Source of the DNA: Spirochaetia bacterium
Lineage (GTDB): Bacteria > Spirochaetota > Spirochaetia > Sphaerochaetales > Sphaerochaetaceae
Reading direction: 5' to 3'
Assembly (NCBI GenBank): GCA_022482625.1
Contig: JAKVOU010000001.1
Coordinates: forward strand, 2,342,784 to 2,406,783
Length of the DNA: 64,000 nucleotides
A program made the translations under genes and the position numbers. Below are positions 37,232-45,772 of this stretch, in pieces. Under the pieces are notes generated by a model that saw only the letters and a program-made list of their open reading frames with translations, searched no databases and was not told the DNA's origin. How positions within the stretch are numbered: the stretch's first letter is position 1; every line of letters begins with the position of its first letter.

Positions 37232-38137
37232 CTATGTATGTTTGCTTGCCCATGCTTCCTTTTCTATGGAAGAGAAACCTTCACCCATTGCTTTGTACGT
37301 TTCCTGTACGATGACGAAGGCCTGTTTGTCCATTCTTTGGATGATGTTGATCAAGCGACCGAATTTGTTGTTTGATACGACACTCATGATGACGGGACGG
37401 TCATCACCCGTATACATACCTTTGCCTTCCAGGATGGTCCCACCGACATCCAGTTCTGCTGCAATTACCCTTTGTATTTCTTCGGATTTCTTACTTACGA
37501 TAAAGATTGTCTTCGATCGGAAGGAACTGGTACCCATAACTACTTTGTTGATGACGATTCCTGTGATATAGACGGTAATGGCAGCATAGAAGGCTGATTC
37601 AAAGCCGAAGATGAAAAGGCTGGCACAGATGACGGCTGTATCAACCAAAGTCAATGAAGTACCGAGAGACAGCGGTGTATGTTTTGCCAAGATCTGGGCA
37701 AGGATGTCTGTTCCTCCTGTGTTGGAACCACTTCTCAGGACGAAGCCTCCTCCCAATCCGAATACGATGCCTCCGAAGATTGCTGACAGAAGTACAGAAG
37801 TATCCTTTGCATAGTCCAGGATGCCGGCTGTACCTGAAAGGTCAGTAAGCAGGATAGTAAATAGAGAATACAACAGCGTGCCGTATAGGGATTTCCCTAC
37901 GTATTGTCTGCCGAACACTTTCCACCCTAGGAAAAACAAGGGTAGGCTCAGCAATATGATTGAATAACCTGTATTGATGCCGAGGGTATGAAAAAGTATG
38001 ACGGCAATGCCGCTTACCCCTCCGTTGGCAATCTTTGCCGGAGTGACAAAGTATACGATTCCTATCGCTGTAAGGAATGAGCCTAGGATGATATAGAAAT
38101 GTTCGAGCAAGTGATAACGATTCATTTTGATCTGCAT
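37232..38137 (-). CDS. YitT family membrane protein (DUF161 + DUF2179)
   Basis: 301-aa protein with five or six hydrophobic segments (GGVSGIAVILFHTLG and GSNTGGTDILAQIL are typical) followed by a soluble DUF2179 domain of about 80 residues (KTIFIVSKKSEEIQ, then GMYTGDDRPVIMSVV). GGAG precedes the ATG. Function in bacteria is not established; transport has been suggested for the family. Transcribed away from the ribose-type operon at 38699. Confidence 0.9.
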   Translation of the reverse strand: MQIKMNRYHLLEHFYIILGSFLTAIGIVYFVTPAKIANGGVSGIAVILFHTLGINTGYSIILLSLPLFFLGWKVFGRQYVGKSLYGTLLYSLFTILLTDLSGTAGILDYAKDTSVLLSAIFGGIVFGLGGGFVLRSGSNTGGTDILAQILAKHTPLSLGTSLTLVDTAVICASLFIFGFESAFYAAITVYITGIVINKVVMGTSSFRSKTIFIVSKKSEEIQRVIAAELDVGGTILEGKGMYTGDDRPVIMSVVSNNKFGRLINIIQRMDKQAFVIVQETYKAMGEGFSSIEKEAWASKHT

Positions 38138-38377
38138 GGTCCATCGACTCCTTTTATGGGCATTGTTCTGTCCATACGGCAGAATTGTATCGTAGTAAAA
38201 AGGTTTTTCAAATAGTCAGAAGACAAAGAACTGGCCTAGTCTGACAATTTTTATTTTTACCTGACGATTCCTATATATTTGACCTATTTTATAGAGGGAT
38301 AATTTATTCGTTCAATAGCTGTTGTTGCCATTTAAGAAGTAAAATTCGAAAGTTTCATGTATTGGTAAAAATTCTTT
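38138..38377. other. Divergent intergenic region, left part
   Basis: AT-rich 240 bp upstream of yitT (minus strand) and of the promoter at 38378. No gene is seen; it should contain the yitT promoter. Confidence 0.4.
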
Positions 38378-38406
38378 TTGACAAAAAAACAAAAGAGGTG
38401 TATAAA
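38378..38406 (+). promoter_or_regulatory. Near-consensus sigma70 promoter
   Basis: TTGACA at 38378-38383 and TATAAA at 38401-38406 with the ideal 17-bp spacer. The predicted transcription start near 38413 leaves a leader of roughly 285 nt before the binding-protein ATG. Confidence 0.7.
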
Positions 38407-38412
38407 GAGGAA

Positions 38413-38698
38413 TGTGCGTTGTGTGTACGTTAACATCAATAGAAAGAGTTGATTGAATCAATAATTTTGAAGCACTATACAGGGAAGGTCAAGAGAAGCT
38501 TTCCTGTAAAAAGGAGGCAGAAGACTTGGGGCAGGATAATGACCGGCTCTGTTTGTCTTCGTTATATAGCCGAATAGGTTTTCCGAGAAGGCTTTTGCTG
38601 GCTGATTGAGAGATATACATGCCGAAGATGTGCTGTTCGGCATGTTGATAGATAGGTGATTCCAATAGCTGTTGCTATATATGCATAAGGAGGAAAAA
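38413..38698 (+). promoter_or_regulatory. Long structured 5' leader of the importer operon
   Basis: About 285 nt of untranslated leader. It contains a 10-bp hairpin (ACATGCCGAA with TTCGGCATGT, about 38617-38645), a second inverted repeat around GGGAAGG and CTTTCCT, and a TTGATT/AATCAA inverted repeat near 38448. No known riboswitch consensus was recognised. AAGGAGG at 38687-38693 is the ribosome site. Confidence 0.45.
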
Positions 38699-39838
38699 AT
38701 GAAGAAATTTACGGCAATTCTTCTTGCGTCGATTCTTGCTTGTTCTTTTGGGTTTGCCCAAGGTCAAGGTGAGAGTGAAAAAACTACTTCTGAAAAGAAG
38801 CCGCTTATCGGTGTGTCGATTTGGAGTTCGACTGATACACTGGGTAGCCAGTGCAAGCGTATTCTTGATGAGGCTGCCAAGGCATTGGATGTCGATATCA
38901 TGTATATCGACCAGGGGCATATCTCAGAACAGGTAACTGCTTCTGCAGAAACGCTTAGTGCAGCAGGTTGCGATGGCATGATTATCTGCAATTCTGCATC
39001 TGCAGAGATGACCTCTGTCATCAATACTTGCACGGACAACAAAGTATACTGTGCACAGTTCTTCCGTTATATCAACCAGAAGGACAATCCCAATGAGTAT
39101 GCATTGGCTTGCAAATCACCTTACTATGTAGGTGCTGTCCATGAAGATGAAGTGGCAAACGGTACGAACTTGGTAACGATCCTTTGCAAAAAAGGCTGTA
39201 GGAAGATAGCTCTTGAAGGTTGGGAAGCCGGAGATGCAACGTTCCTGCTTCGCTGGCAGGGCTATAAGGCTGGCATCGAGGCTTGGAACAAGGAACATCC
39301 GACCGACAAGGCCGTGTTGCTTGATCCGCAGTATGGCGGAACGACTTCTGATACCGGACGTGCAACCGCAGAAGCAATCATCAATGCAAATCCTGATATT
39401 GATTCTCTCATCGTAGCAGGCGGCGGCGGTGATACATTGGTAGGTGCTCTTGCTGCTATCGAATCAATGGGCAGAAAGGGTAAGATTGATGTCGTATCAA
39501 CCGACTTCCTTGCTGATCTTGATACGCAGCTTGCAACTGGTGGTATGTCAGCTGAATCTGGCGGACATTACTGCGATCCTTTGTTTGCTTTCCTGATGGT
39601 CTACAATGCAATCAAGGGTAACTATGTTACTTCTACAGATTCCTTCTATGAAGTCAAGTTCCCGTATCTCTATGTTGCATCTTCTGATGATTACAAGGAT
39701 TATGCAAAGTACTTCGTGGATACACTTCCGTATACGGCTGATGAAATCCGCAGTATGGCAAAGTTGAGCGAACCTGATCTTGCAAAGGCTGCTGCAGCAC
39801 TTTCTATTGAAGATGTCAAGGCTCGTCACAGCAAGTAG
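38699..39838 (+). CDS. Ribose-type ABC sugar-binding protein (second importer)
   Basis: 379-aa periplasmic binding protein of the Peripla_BP_4 class. The signal peptide ends GFA and the mature protein starts QGQGESEK. ATG 38699 is fixed by AAGGAGG six bases upstream. It is longer than RbsB (about 300 aa), with insertions in the second lobe. It is followed by a hairpin and then two permeases and an ATPase. The ligand is unknown. Confidence 0.9.
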   Translation: MKKFTAILLASILACSFGFAQGQGESEKTTSEKKPLIGVSIWSSTDTLGSQCKRILDEAAKALDVDIMYIDQGHISEQVTASAETLSAAGCDGMIICNSASAEMTSVINTCTDNKVYCAQFFRYINQKDNPNEYALACKSPYYVGAVHEDEVANGTNLVTILCKKGCRKIALEGWEAGDATFLLRWQGYKAGIEAWNKEHPTDKAVLLDPQYGGTTSDTGRATAEAIINANPDIDSLIVAGGGGDTLVGALAAIESMGRKGKIDVVSTDFLADLDTQLATGGMSAESGGHYCDPLFAFLMVYNAIKGNYVTSTDSFYEVKFPYLYVASSDDYKDYAKYFVDTLPYTADEIRSMAKLSEPDLAKAAAALSIEDVKARHSK

Positions 39839-39914
39839 GACTATTTCAAATTGTGTTCATGGGGCTTTCCCTTTCTGGAGGCTTCATGACTCTTATCAAG
39901 TGATTTTCATCTGG

Positions 39915-39939
39915 TCAGGAAGGTATGATGCCTTCCTGA
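39915..39939 (+). promoter_or_regulatory. Intercistronic hairpin after the binding-protein gene
   Basis: Perfect 9-bp stem TCAGGAAGG/CCTTCCTGA with a 7-nt loop, in the 128-bp gap before the first permease gene. No T-run. Confidence 0.6.
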
Positions 39940-39966
39940 GCCAGGATTTTAGAACTGGGTGATGAT

Positions 39967-40932
39967 ATGAACGAAACAATCACAAAATTCAAATCCAGCA
40001 AGTATTTTGGAATAACAGTACTTGTTGCCATGGCCGTACTGTTCTGGGGCATCTTCAAGATTCTTTCTCCTAGCAATTTTGGTTCTTCGAAGTTACTGAG
40101 GGATTATCTGCAGACAAGTATCCAATATGCTGTCGGTGGCTGTGGGTTTTATTTCATTGTAGTCATGGGACTCTTTGATTTCAGCATCGGAGCAAATATT
40201 GTTCTGTCTTCTCTTGTCGGCGTGCTCCTTTCCCGGCAGTTCGGATATTATGGCTTGATTTTGGGATGTCTGGTTTGCGGAACCATGATCGGAGTCTTCA
40301 ACGGTTTCCTTTATTCAAAACTCAGGATTCCTTCGATGATCGTTACTGTTGGATTGATGCTGATTCTCGAAAGTGTAGCTAATTATGTAGTTGCTTTCGA
40401 TAAGTCTGGTTTTCCAGGTAAATTGACTGATGCAGGAATCCTTGCATTCAATCATGCTCCATGGAACTATGTCGTAGCTATAATAGCATTTTTACTAGCT
40501 GCGTTTTTCTTGCGATATACAAGGATCGGAACTTATTGCAATGCAATAGGTAGCAATGAATATGTTGCAAAGAATATGGGTATCAATGTTGAAAAGTATA
40601 AATTCATTGCTTTTGTACTTTTACATTTTTTTGTCGGTATCATGGCTTTGCTGACTGTAAGTTACGGGAGAGGTATGCTGGCGGTTACCGGTATGTCTTC
40701 GATGGACAGGAACTTCAAGCCATTGATGGGAACCTTCTTCGGGGTCGCATTCAAAAAGTATGGATGTCCTATCACTGCAATTGTAGTCGGTGAATTTATC
40801 ATTACGTTGATTTTCAATGGATTGGTAGCCCTGAATATACCTACCACGATCAATGATTTCGTGACAGGTGCCGTGCTGCTTATTATCGTAACCCTGACCA
40901 ACCGGGGTCGAGTCGGCAGTGTCGTCAAATAG
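39967..40932 (+). CDS. Ribose-type sugar ABC permease, first of two
   Basis: 321-aa RbsC-class permease with eight or more hydrophobic segments. The FDFSIGANIVLSSLVG motif corresponds to the family's DLSVGS region. It differs clearly from the second permease at 42456, so the channel is probably a heterodimer. Start at 39967 follows GGTGAT. The ATPase gene begins 12 bp after its stop. Confidence 0.88.
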   Translation: MNETITKFKSSKYFGITVLVAMAVLFWGIFKILSPSNFGSSKLLRDYLQTSIQYAVGGCGFYFIVVMGLFDFSIGANIVLSSLVGVLLSRQFGYYGLILGCLVCGTMIGVFNGFLYSKLRIPSMIVTVGLMLILESVANYVVAFDKSGFPGKLTDAGILAFNHAPWNYVVAIIAFLLAAFFLRYTRIGTYCNAIGSNEYVAKNMGINVEKYKFIAFVLLHFFVGIMALLTVSYGRGMLAVTGMSSMDRNFKPLMGTFFGVAFKKYGCPITAIVVGEFIITLIFNGLVALNIPTTINDFVTGAVLLIIVTLTNRGRVGSVVK

Positions 40933-40944
40933 TGGAGCAGAAAA

Positions 40945-42441
40945 ATGGGTGAAGTAATCTTAAAATCTGAAAAGCTGAATAAATACTTTGGCATCACGCA
41001 TGCTGTGAATAATGTGTCTCTTTCTTTTGAGAAGGGTGAAGTTCATGGCTTGATCGGTGAAAACGGTTCAGGAAAATCGACTTTCTGTTCCATGCTTTGT
41101 GGTATATATCCTATTTCCAGCGGGCGGTTTCTGCTGGATGGCCAGGAATTGAAAGTCAAGACATTGGTAGAAGCAAACAGGGTCGGTGTATCAATCATTG
41201 TGCAGGAAATGGGTACGTTGCCGGGGCTTACGGTAGCAGAAAATATTTTTCTGGGTGAAGAGGAACGGTTTATGCATGGGGTAGTTAAGAATACTAAAGC
41301 CATGAATAAGGAAGCTCAGAAATTGCTTGATAGTTACGGATTCAACCGTATCAATGCTTCGACAATGATTGATCATTATAGTTTTGAGGATAGGAAACTT
41401 ATTGAAATTGTCAAAGCAACTTATTTTAATCCGAAAGTTGTAGTTGTCGATGAAACAACCACTGCATTAAGCCAATCAGGACGTGAAGAACTGTTCAAAG
41501 TCATGAAACGGATAAAAAAAGATGGAAATACGGTTATTTTTATTTCGCATGATTTGTCTGAGGTCCTTGACCATACCGATACTATTTCATGCTTGAGAGA
41601 TGGCGAACTTGTCGGGACTGTAAAAAGTAACGAAGTGGATGCTGATGAACTCAAACGTATGATGGTCGGCCGTGAGTTGGGAAACAGGTACTACCGTACT
41701 GACTATGGTAATGCTGTATCTGATGAAGTTGTACTTACTGTAGGAAATATTACCGTACCAGGAGAAATTGAAGATATTTCCTTCAAGCTGCATAAGGGGG
41801 AAATCCTAGGCTTCGGAGGCCTGTCCGAGTGTGGTATGCATGAAGTAGGCAAGGCCGTTTTCGGTGCTTCATATGGGCGTCATGGAAGTGTATGCCTGGC
41901 TGATGGTACGCAGATCAAGTCGATTCCTGAGGCAATAAACAGAAAAATTGCTTATGCCTCAAAAGACCGTGACAATGAATCTGTAGTAGTTGCTGATACC
42001 ATAAAAGACAATGTTTGTTTGCCTTCACTTGGAGAGCTTGCTGTTCATGGCTTCCTCAATGGCAAGACGTTGACGGACTTTGCACAGAAGTATGCAGATC
42101 TGATGAGTGTCAAGATGACTGGAATCGGTCAGGATGTGGCTGAGCTTTCTGGAGGTAACAAGCAGAAGGTCGTTCTTGCTCGTTGGCTAGGGAAAGATTC
42201 CGATATTCTTGTGCTGGATAGTCCGACACGAGGTATAGATGTAAAGGTAAAGGCAGATATCTATGCATTGATGAGTGATCTGAAGGCCAAAGGTAAATCT
42301 ATTATTATGATTTCGGAAGAAATTCCTGAATTGCTTGGTATGAGTGATCGTATACTTATTATGAAAGATGGTAAAATTACCGGTGAATTCATGCGAGACC
42401 CGAATCTTGGCGAAGAAGATATCATCGCGGGCATGGTATAA
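40945..42441 (+). CDS. Sugar ABC tandem ATPase with altered Walker B motifs
   Basis: 498-aa RbsA-class ATPase with two fused domains. Domain 1 has Walker A GENGSGKS but its signature loop is replaced by YSFEDRKLIEI and Walker B reads VVDETTTALS. Domain 2 has a Walker A region without Lys (GLSECGMHE), an intact signature LSGGNKQKV, and Walker B VLDSPTRGID, where Ser replaces the catalytic Glu. One complete site could still form from Walker A of domain 1 with the signature of domain 2. GGAG precedes the ATG. It drives the heteromeric permease pair around it. Confidence 0.88.
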   Translation: MGEVILKSEKLNKYFGITHAVNNVSLSFEKGEVHGLIGENGSGKSTFCSMLCGIYPISSGRFLLDGQELKVKTLVEANRVGVSIIVQEMGTLPGLTVAENIFLGEEERFMHGVVKNTKAMNKEAQKLLDSYGFNRINASTMIDHYSFEDRKLIEIVKATYFNPKVVVVDETTTALSQSGREELFKVMKRIKKDGNTVIFISHDLSEVLDHTDTISCLRDGELVGTVKSNEVDADELKRMMVGRELGNRYYRTDYGNAVSDEVVLTVGNITVPGEIEDISFKLHKGEILGFGGLSECGMHEVGKAVFGASYGRHGSVCLADGTQIKSIPEAINRKIAYASKDRDNESVVVADTIKDNVCLPSLGELAVHGFLNGKTLTDFAQKYADLMSVKMTGIGQDVAELSGGNKQKVVLARWLGKDSDILVLDSPTRGIDVKVKADIYALMSDLKAKGKSIIMISEEIPELLGMSDRILIMKDGKITGEFMRDPNLGEEDIIAGMV

Positions 42442-42455
42442 GAGGGGGGAGAAAA

Positions 42456-43430
42456 ATGAAAATGCAAGCAACATCAGAAATGAGCGAAGATGCATTGCAG
42501 GATAGGCAAAGAGTTTTGAACAAACTCAGGGCCCTGATGCCGTTCTTCGGTTTCATTGCATTGGTAGTCGTGTTCTCCATCCTTACGGGAGGCAAGATCA
42601 TACGTTTCAGAAACCTCAAGCTGATGCTCAGTCAGGTGTATGTACTTATGATAGCTTCTACAGGTGTGTTCATGATTATGACAGTCGGAGGATTGGATTT
42701 TTCCCAAGGATCAATTTTGGGGCTTGCTTCGATTGTGTTCTGTTGGGTATCAAAATACAATATCGTGTTGGGCATCCTTGCTGCTATAGTGGCTGGGGCT
42801 GCAATGGGAGCTTTCAATGGACTTTTCCATGTCCGTTTTAAAATTGCTTCCTTTATTGTAACAATATGTACTATGTATCTGTTCAGAGGCTTGTGCAAGT
42901 ATGTTACTACCAACGGACCTGTACCTGCCAGCTTGAATGTCTTGGCATTGAACCAAACATGGTTCAAAGTACTTATGACTGCTATCGTGCTTGTCATAGG
43001 GTATATTGTCATTCATTTCACAAGGGTCGGATATGATCTCAAGGCAATCGGTGCAGGAGAAACGGCAGCTAGATTTTCCGGTAGCCGCCCTAATCTTGTA
43101 AAGTTCCTTGTATTCACTGTTTCCGGCGCAATTACAGGTTTTGCCTCATTTATCAATGTCATCAAGGTCGGTTCAATAACTGGTACTGCTGGCAGTATGC
43201 TTGAAACCCAGATCCTTATTGCATTGGTTCTCGGCGGCATGCCGATTTCCGGTGGTTCAAAGGCACGGTTCTCAAATATTATCATAGGTACCCTGACCTA
43301 CAGTGTACTTGAGAAAAGCCTTCCGATGATTTTCCCAGTTGCTGCAACCCAGCAATTGGTAAAGGGAATCATCTTCTTGATAGTTGTGGCTCTGACCATA
43401 GACCATGAAGCATTGAAGGTAATCAAATAA
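42456..43430 (+). CDS. Ribose-type sugar ABC permease, second of two
   Basis: 324-aa RbsC-class permease. GGLDFSQGSILGLASIVF early and GGMPISGGSKARFSNI late are the family motifs. AGGGGGGAG lies just before the ATG. Last gene of the 38699-43430 operon, followed by a clear terminator. Two distinct permease genes flank the ATPase gene, unlike the single-permease operon at 322-3852. Confidence 0.9.
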   Translation: MKMQATSEMSEDALQDRQRVLNKLRALMPFFGFIALVVVFSILTGGKIIRFRNLKLMLSQVYVLMIASTGVFMIMTVGGLDFSQGSILGLASIVFCWVSKYNIVLGILAAIVAGAAMGAFNGLFHVRFKIASFIVTICTMYLFRGLCKYVTTNGPVPASLNVLALNQTWFKVLMTAIVLVIGYIVIHFTRVGYDLKAIGAGETAARFSGSRPNLVKFLVFTVSGAITGFASFINVIKVGSITGTAGSMLETQILIALVLGGMPISGGSKARFSNIIIGTLTYSVLEKSLPMIFPVAATQQLVKGIIFLIVVALTIDHEALKVIK

Positions 43431-43455
43431 TAGCTGGAATTCAAATTGACTGCTG

Positions 43456-43490
43456 AGGGTTGTTGCTGAAAATTGCAACAGCCCTTTTTT
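43456..43490 (+). terminator. Rho-independent terminator of the importer operon
   Basis: GGGTTGTTGC pairs with GCAACAGCCC (one G-U) and is followed by TTTTTT. It lies 26 bp after the permease stop. Confidence 0.88.
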
Positions 43491-43546
43491 AGGTCAATTA
43501 CCAAGGATTCATTGACGCTGTTTGTCCCGAATGCTTGTTTTTTTGA
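43491..43546. other. Spacer before candidate small RNA
   Basis: Short AT-rich spacer with no feature seen. Confidence 0.3.
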
Positions 43547-43575
43547 TTGCTATATCATGTAATAGGATGTAAACT
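43547..43575 (+). promoter_or_regulatory. Possible promoter of the candidate small RNA
   Basis: TTGCTA (43547-43552) and TAAACT (43570-43575) with a 17-bp spacer, located between two terminators. Confidence 0.4.
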
Positions 43576-43581
43576 ATATAT

Positions 43582-43658
43582 AAGCAATTGTGGTTTGATC
43601 TGGGCTGGCCGAAAGGTCTTGGTCCGACTGAGAGCGGGTGTACACCCGCTTATTTTTT
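43582..43658 (+). ncRNA. Candidate intergenic small RNA
   Basis: A stretch of about 77 nt with no coding frame. It contains a hairpin capped by a GAAA tetraloop (GGGCTGGCC, loop, GGTC with a TT bulge then GGTCC) and ends with a terminator stem AGCGGGT/ACCCGCT followed by TATTTTTTG. The terminator is not needed for the upstream operon, which already has one at 43456. Expression is not shown by sequence alone. Confidence 0.45.
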
Positions 43659-43866
43659 GTTACGAGGCAACCAATAGTTGACTCAGATTCAGTATGTTGC
43701 TGATGGAAATGGAAAGCTTTAGAATGTGCTACGTGATGTTGACCTGATTTCTTTGCAAGTACGGGGATATGGTTGTGTTTTTCACATCACTGCCAGATGA
43801 TTTTCCATTGCCATCCTATGGTGTTCCTCTGAGATTTCAGATGCCAACTAAAACTGTTAGTTCGTT
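43659..43866. other. Intergenic spacer
   Basis: About 200 bp before the end of the minus-strand permease gene. No gene or clear signal seen. Confidence 0.4.
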
Positions 43867-44742
43867 CTAACCTTTTATCGATCCGATCATGACACCCTTG
43901 ACGAAGTATTTCTGGAGGAAAGGATAAATGGCTATGATCGGAAGTGTCGTTACTATGATGACTGCACCTTTTATTGAAATACCTATCGTAGATTTATCTG
44001 CAGCACCGGCTGCATCTCCTACCATGCTTGTACCGTTTACGATGTTCCTGAGGAACAGCATGACCGGGAACTGTGAAGATTTGAGATAAATCAAACCATT
44101 GAACCAATCGTTCCAGAAAAATACTGCAGTATATAGCCCGACAGTTGCAAGACCTGCTGAGGAAAGCGGAAGGATTATCTTTGTAAGTATGCCGAAGTAA
44201 TCCAAGCCATCAATCAAAGCTGCGTCTTCCAGTTCGACAGGCATTGACCTGAAGAAGTTGATAAGAAGAATCAGATTGAAGGGATTGATGGCAAACGGGA
44301 TCAACATGGCCCATCTTGTATTGGTAAGATGCAGATAAGAAATCAAGAGATAGTTTGGAATCAGTCCACCTGTAAAAAACATGGAAAACACGACGAGCTT
44401 CATCAGGGGCCTGTTTCCGATCAACCATGACTTGCTCAGAGGATAGGCAAACAGGACCATAAGGAACAGTGAAATTGCAGTGCCGAAGATGGTGTACTGC
44501 AAGGTGTTGCCATAGGCAGTAAAGAAGTTCGGATAAGTAAATATCTGTTTATATGATTCTACGTTTATATCCTTTGGCAAAAGGAAAACCTCATTGTTGA
44601 CTATTGCCCTCGGTGAGGACAAGGACAAGGCCAGAATATAGATGAAGGGCACCAGACACGTCAAAATCGTCAGAATCATTACTATGTTGATCGCAGCATC
44701 CAGTATACGTGAACTTCTTGTTGCATATATCTTCATTTTCAA
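43867..44742 (-). CDS. LplC-type carbohydrate ABC permease
   Basis: 291-aa CUT1 permease of the LplC/YtcP group with six hydrophobic segments and the EAA loop LEDAALIDGLDYFGILTKI. It ends KYFVKGVMIGSIKG, a C-terminus typical of this group. It starts 7 bp after the LplB-type gene. Third gene of an lplABC-like operon lacking its own ATPase. Context beside namZ, nagZ and anmK suggests an amino-sugar substrate. Confidence 0.9.
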   Translation of the reverse strand: MKMKIYATRSSRILDAAINIVMILTILTCLVPFIYILALSLSSPRAIVNNEVFLLPKDINVESYKQIFTYPNFFTAYGNTLQYTIFGTAISLFLMVLFAYPLSKSWLIGNRPLMKLVVFSMFFTGGLIPNYLLISYLHLTNTRWAMLIPFAINPFNLILLINFFRSMPVELEDAALIDGLDYFGILTKIILPLSSAGLATVGLYTAVFFWNDWFNGLIYLKSSQFPVMLFLRNIVNGTSMVGDAAGAADKSTIGISIKGAVIIVTTLPIIAIYPFLQKYFVKGVMIGSIKG

Positions 44743-44749
44743 TCCTCAC

Positions 44750-45682
44750 TCAATAAATGCTTTCGCCTGTGATACGTCTGGACAGTGTATTGCTGCTGGT
44801 AACCAGTATGATGCCGATTATGCCGGAGAACAGGCCTATTGCCGTTGCATAGGAATAGTTCTGGTTCGCGAGTCCCACACGATATACCAAGGTATCTATG
44901 ATATCGCTTACACCACTGTTGGTCGGGGTATACATAAGCAAAATCTTTTCAAACCCAAGGGAAAGGAGCCTTCCGACATTCAGGATCAACATGACCATAA
45001 TTGTCGGCATGATGGTCGGAATTGTTATGCTGATGATCTGCTGGAATCTGTTGGCTCCATCTATGGTAGCGGCTTCATACATGTCAGGTGAGATACCGGA
45101 AATAGCAGCAAGGTAGATGATGGCTGTCCAACCTGTAAACTGCCATGTATCAAGCAGGATATAGATCATACGGAACCATTCAGGCAAGTTCATGAAATAA
45201 ATCGGTTCCTTGCCAAGGTGCATCCTTATGATATTCACAATACCGGAACTCGGTGACAGGATTTCCCCGCACATGGCAATGACAACTACGGTAGAAATGA
45301 AGCGGGGCATGTAAGAAATGGTCTGCACGGCTTTCTTGAAGAACCTGTTTCTGATTTCGTTGAGCAAGAGTGCAAAGATTATCGGAATGGGGAAGTTGAT
45401 GACCAGATTGAGCAGGCTCAGAACCAAAGTGTTCTTGAAGGCATTCCAGAAAGCAGGATCTTTGAAGAATAGCCTGAAGTAACGCAAACCTACCCATTCA
45501 GTACCGAAAGGACTCATGCCAGGTCTGTATCGTCTGAATGCCAGTACGTTGCCGAACATCGGCAGATATTTGAAGATGATGAAATAAAGCAAAGGCAGGA
45601 CCATCATTGCATAGAGCTGCCAATATTTCATGAAGTATTTTTTGTTAAATTTGTGTTTTGATATCATTTTGTCTTTTGCCAT
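44750..45682 (-). CDS. LplB-type carbohydrate ABC permease
   Basis: About 310-aa permease of the LplB/YteP group. KYWQLYAMMVLPLLYFIIFKY opens the first membrane segment, and the EAA loop is ISPDMYEAATIDGANRFQQI. ATG 45682 (MAKDKM) is preferred over 45730 because the longer frame would begin inside the intercistronic hairpin. It pairs with the LplC-type permease. Confidence 0.88.
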   Translation of the reverse strand: MAKDKMISKHKFNKKYFMKYWQLYAMMVLPLLYFIIFKYLPMFGNVLAFRRYRPGMSPFGTEWVGLRYFRLFFKDPAFWNAFKNTLVLSLLNLVINFPIPIIFALLLNEIRNRFFKKAVQTISYMPRFISTVVVIAMCGEILSPSSGIVNIIRMHLGKEPIYFMNLPEWFRMIYILLDTWQFTGWTAIIYLAAISGISPDMYEAATIDGANRFQQIISITIPTIMPTIMVMLILNVGRLLSLGFEKILLMYTPTNSGVSDIIDTLVYRVGLANQNYSYATAIGLFSGIIGIILVTSSNTLSRRITGESIY

Positions 45683-45724
45683 GTGGTTGCCGGAACTGTA
45701 AATAGAATATGAAATGGTAAGAAA

Positions 45725-45757
45725 AGCCAAGGATAGTCTTTCAGGCTATCCTTGGCT
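45725..45757 (-). promoter_or_regulatory. Intercistronic hairpin after the LplA-type gene
   Basis: Perfect 12-bp stem (45725-45736 with 45746-45757) and a 9-nt loop between the binding-protein stop and the LplB start; no T-run. Confidence 0.65.
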
Positions 45758-45772
45758 GAGATATGTAAGAGG

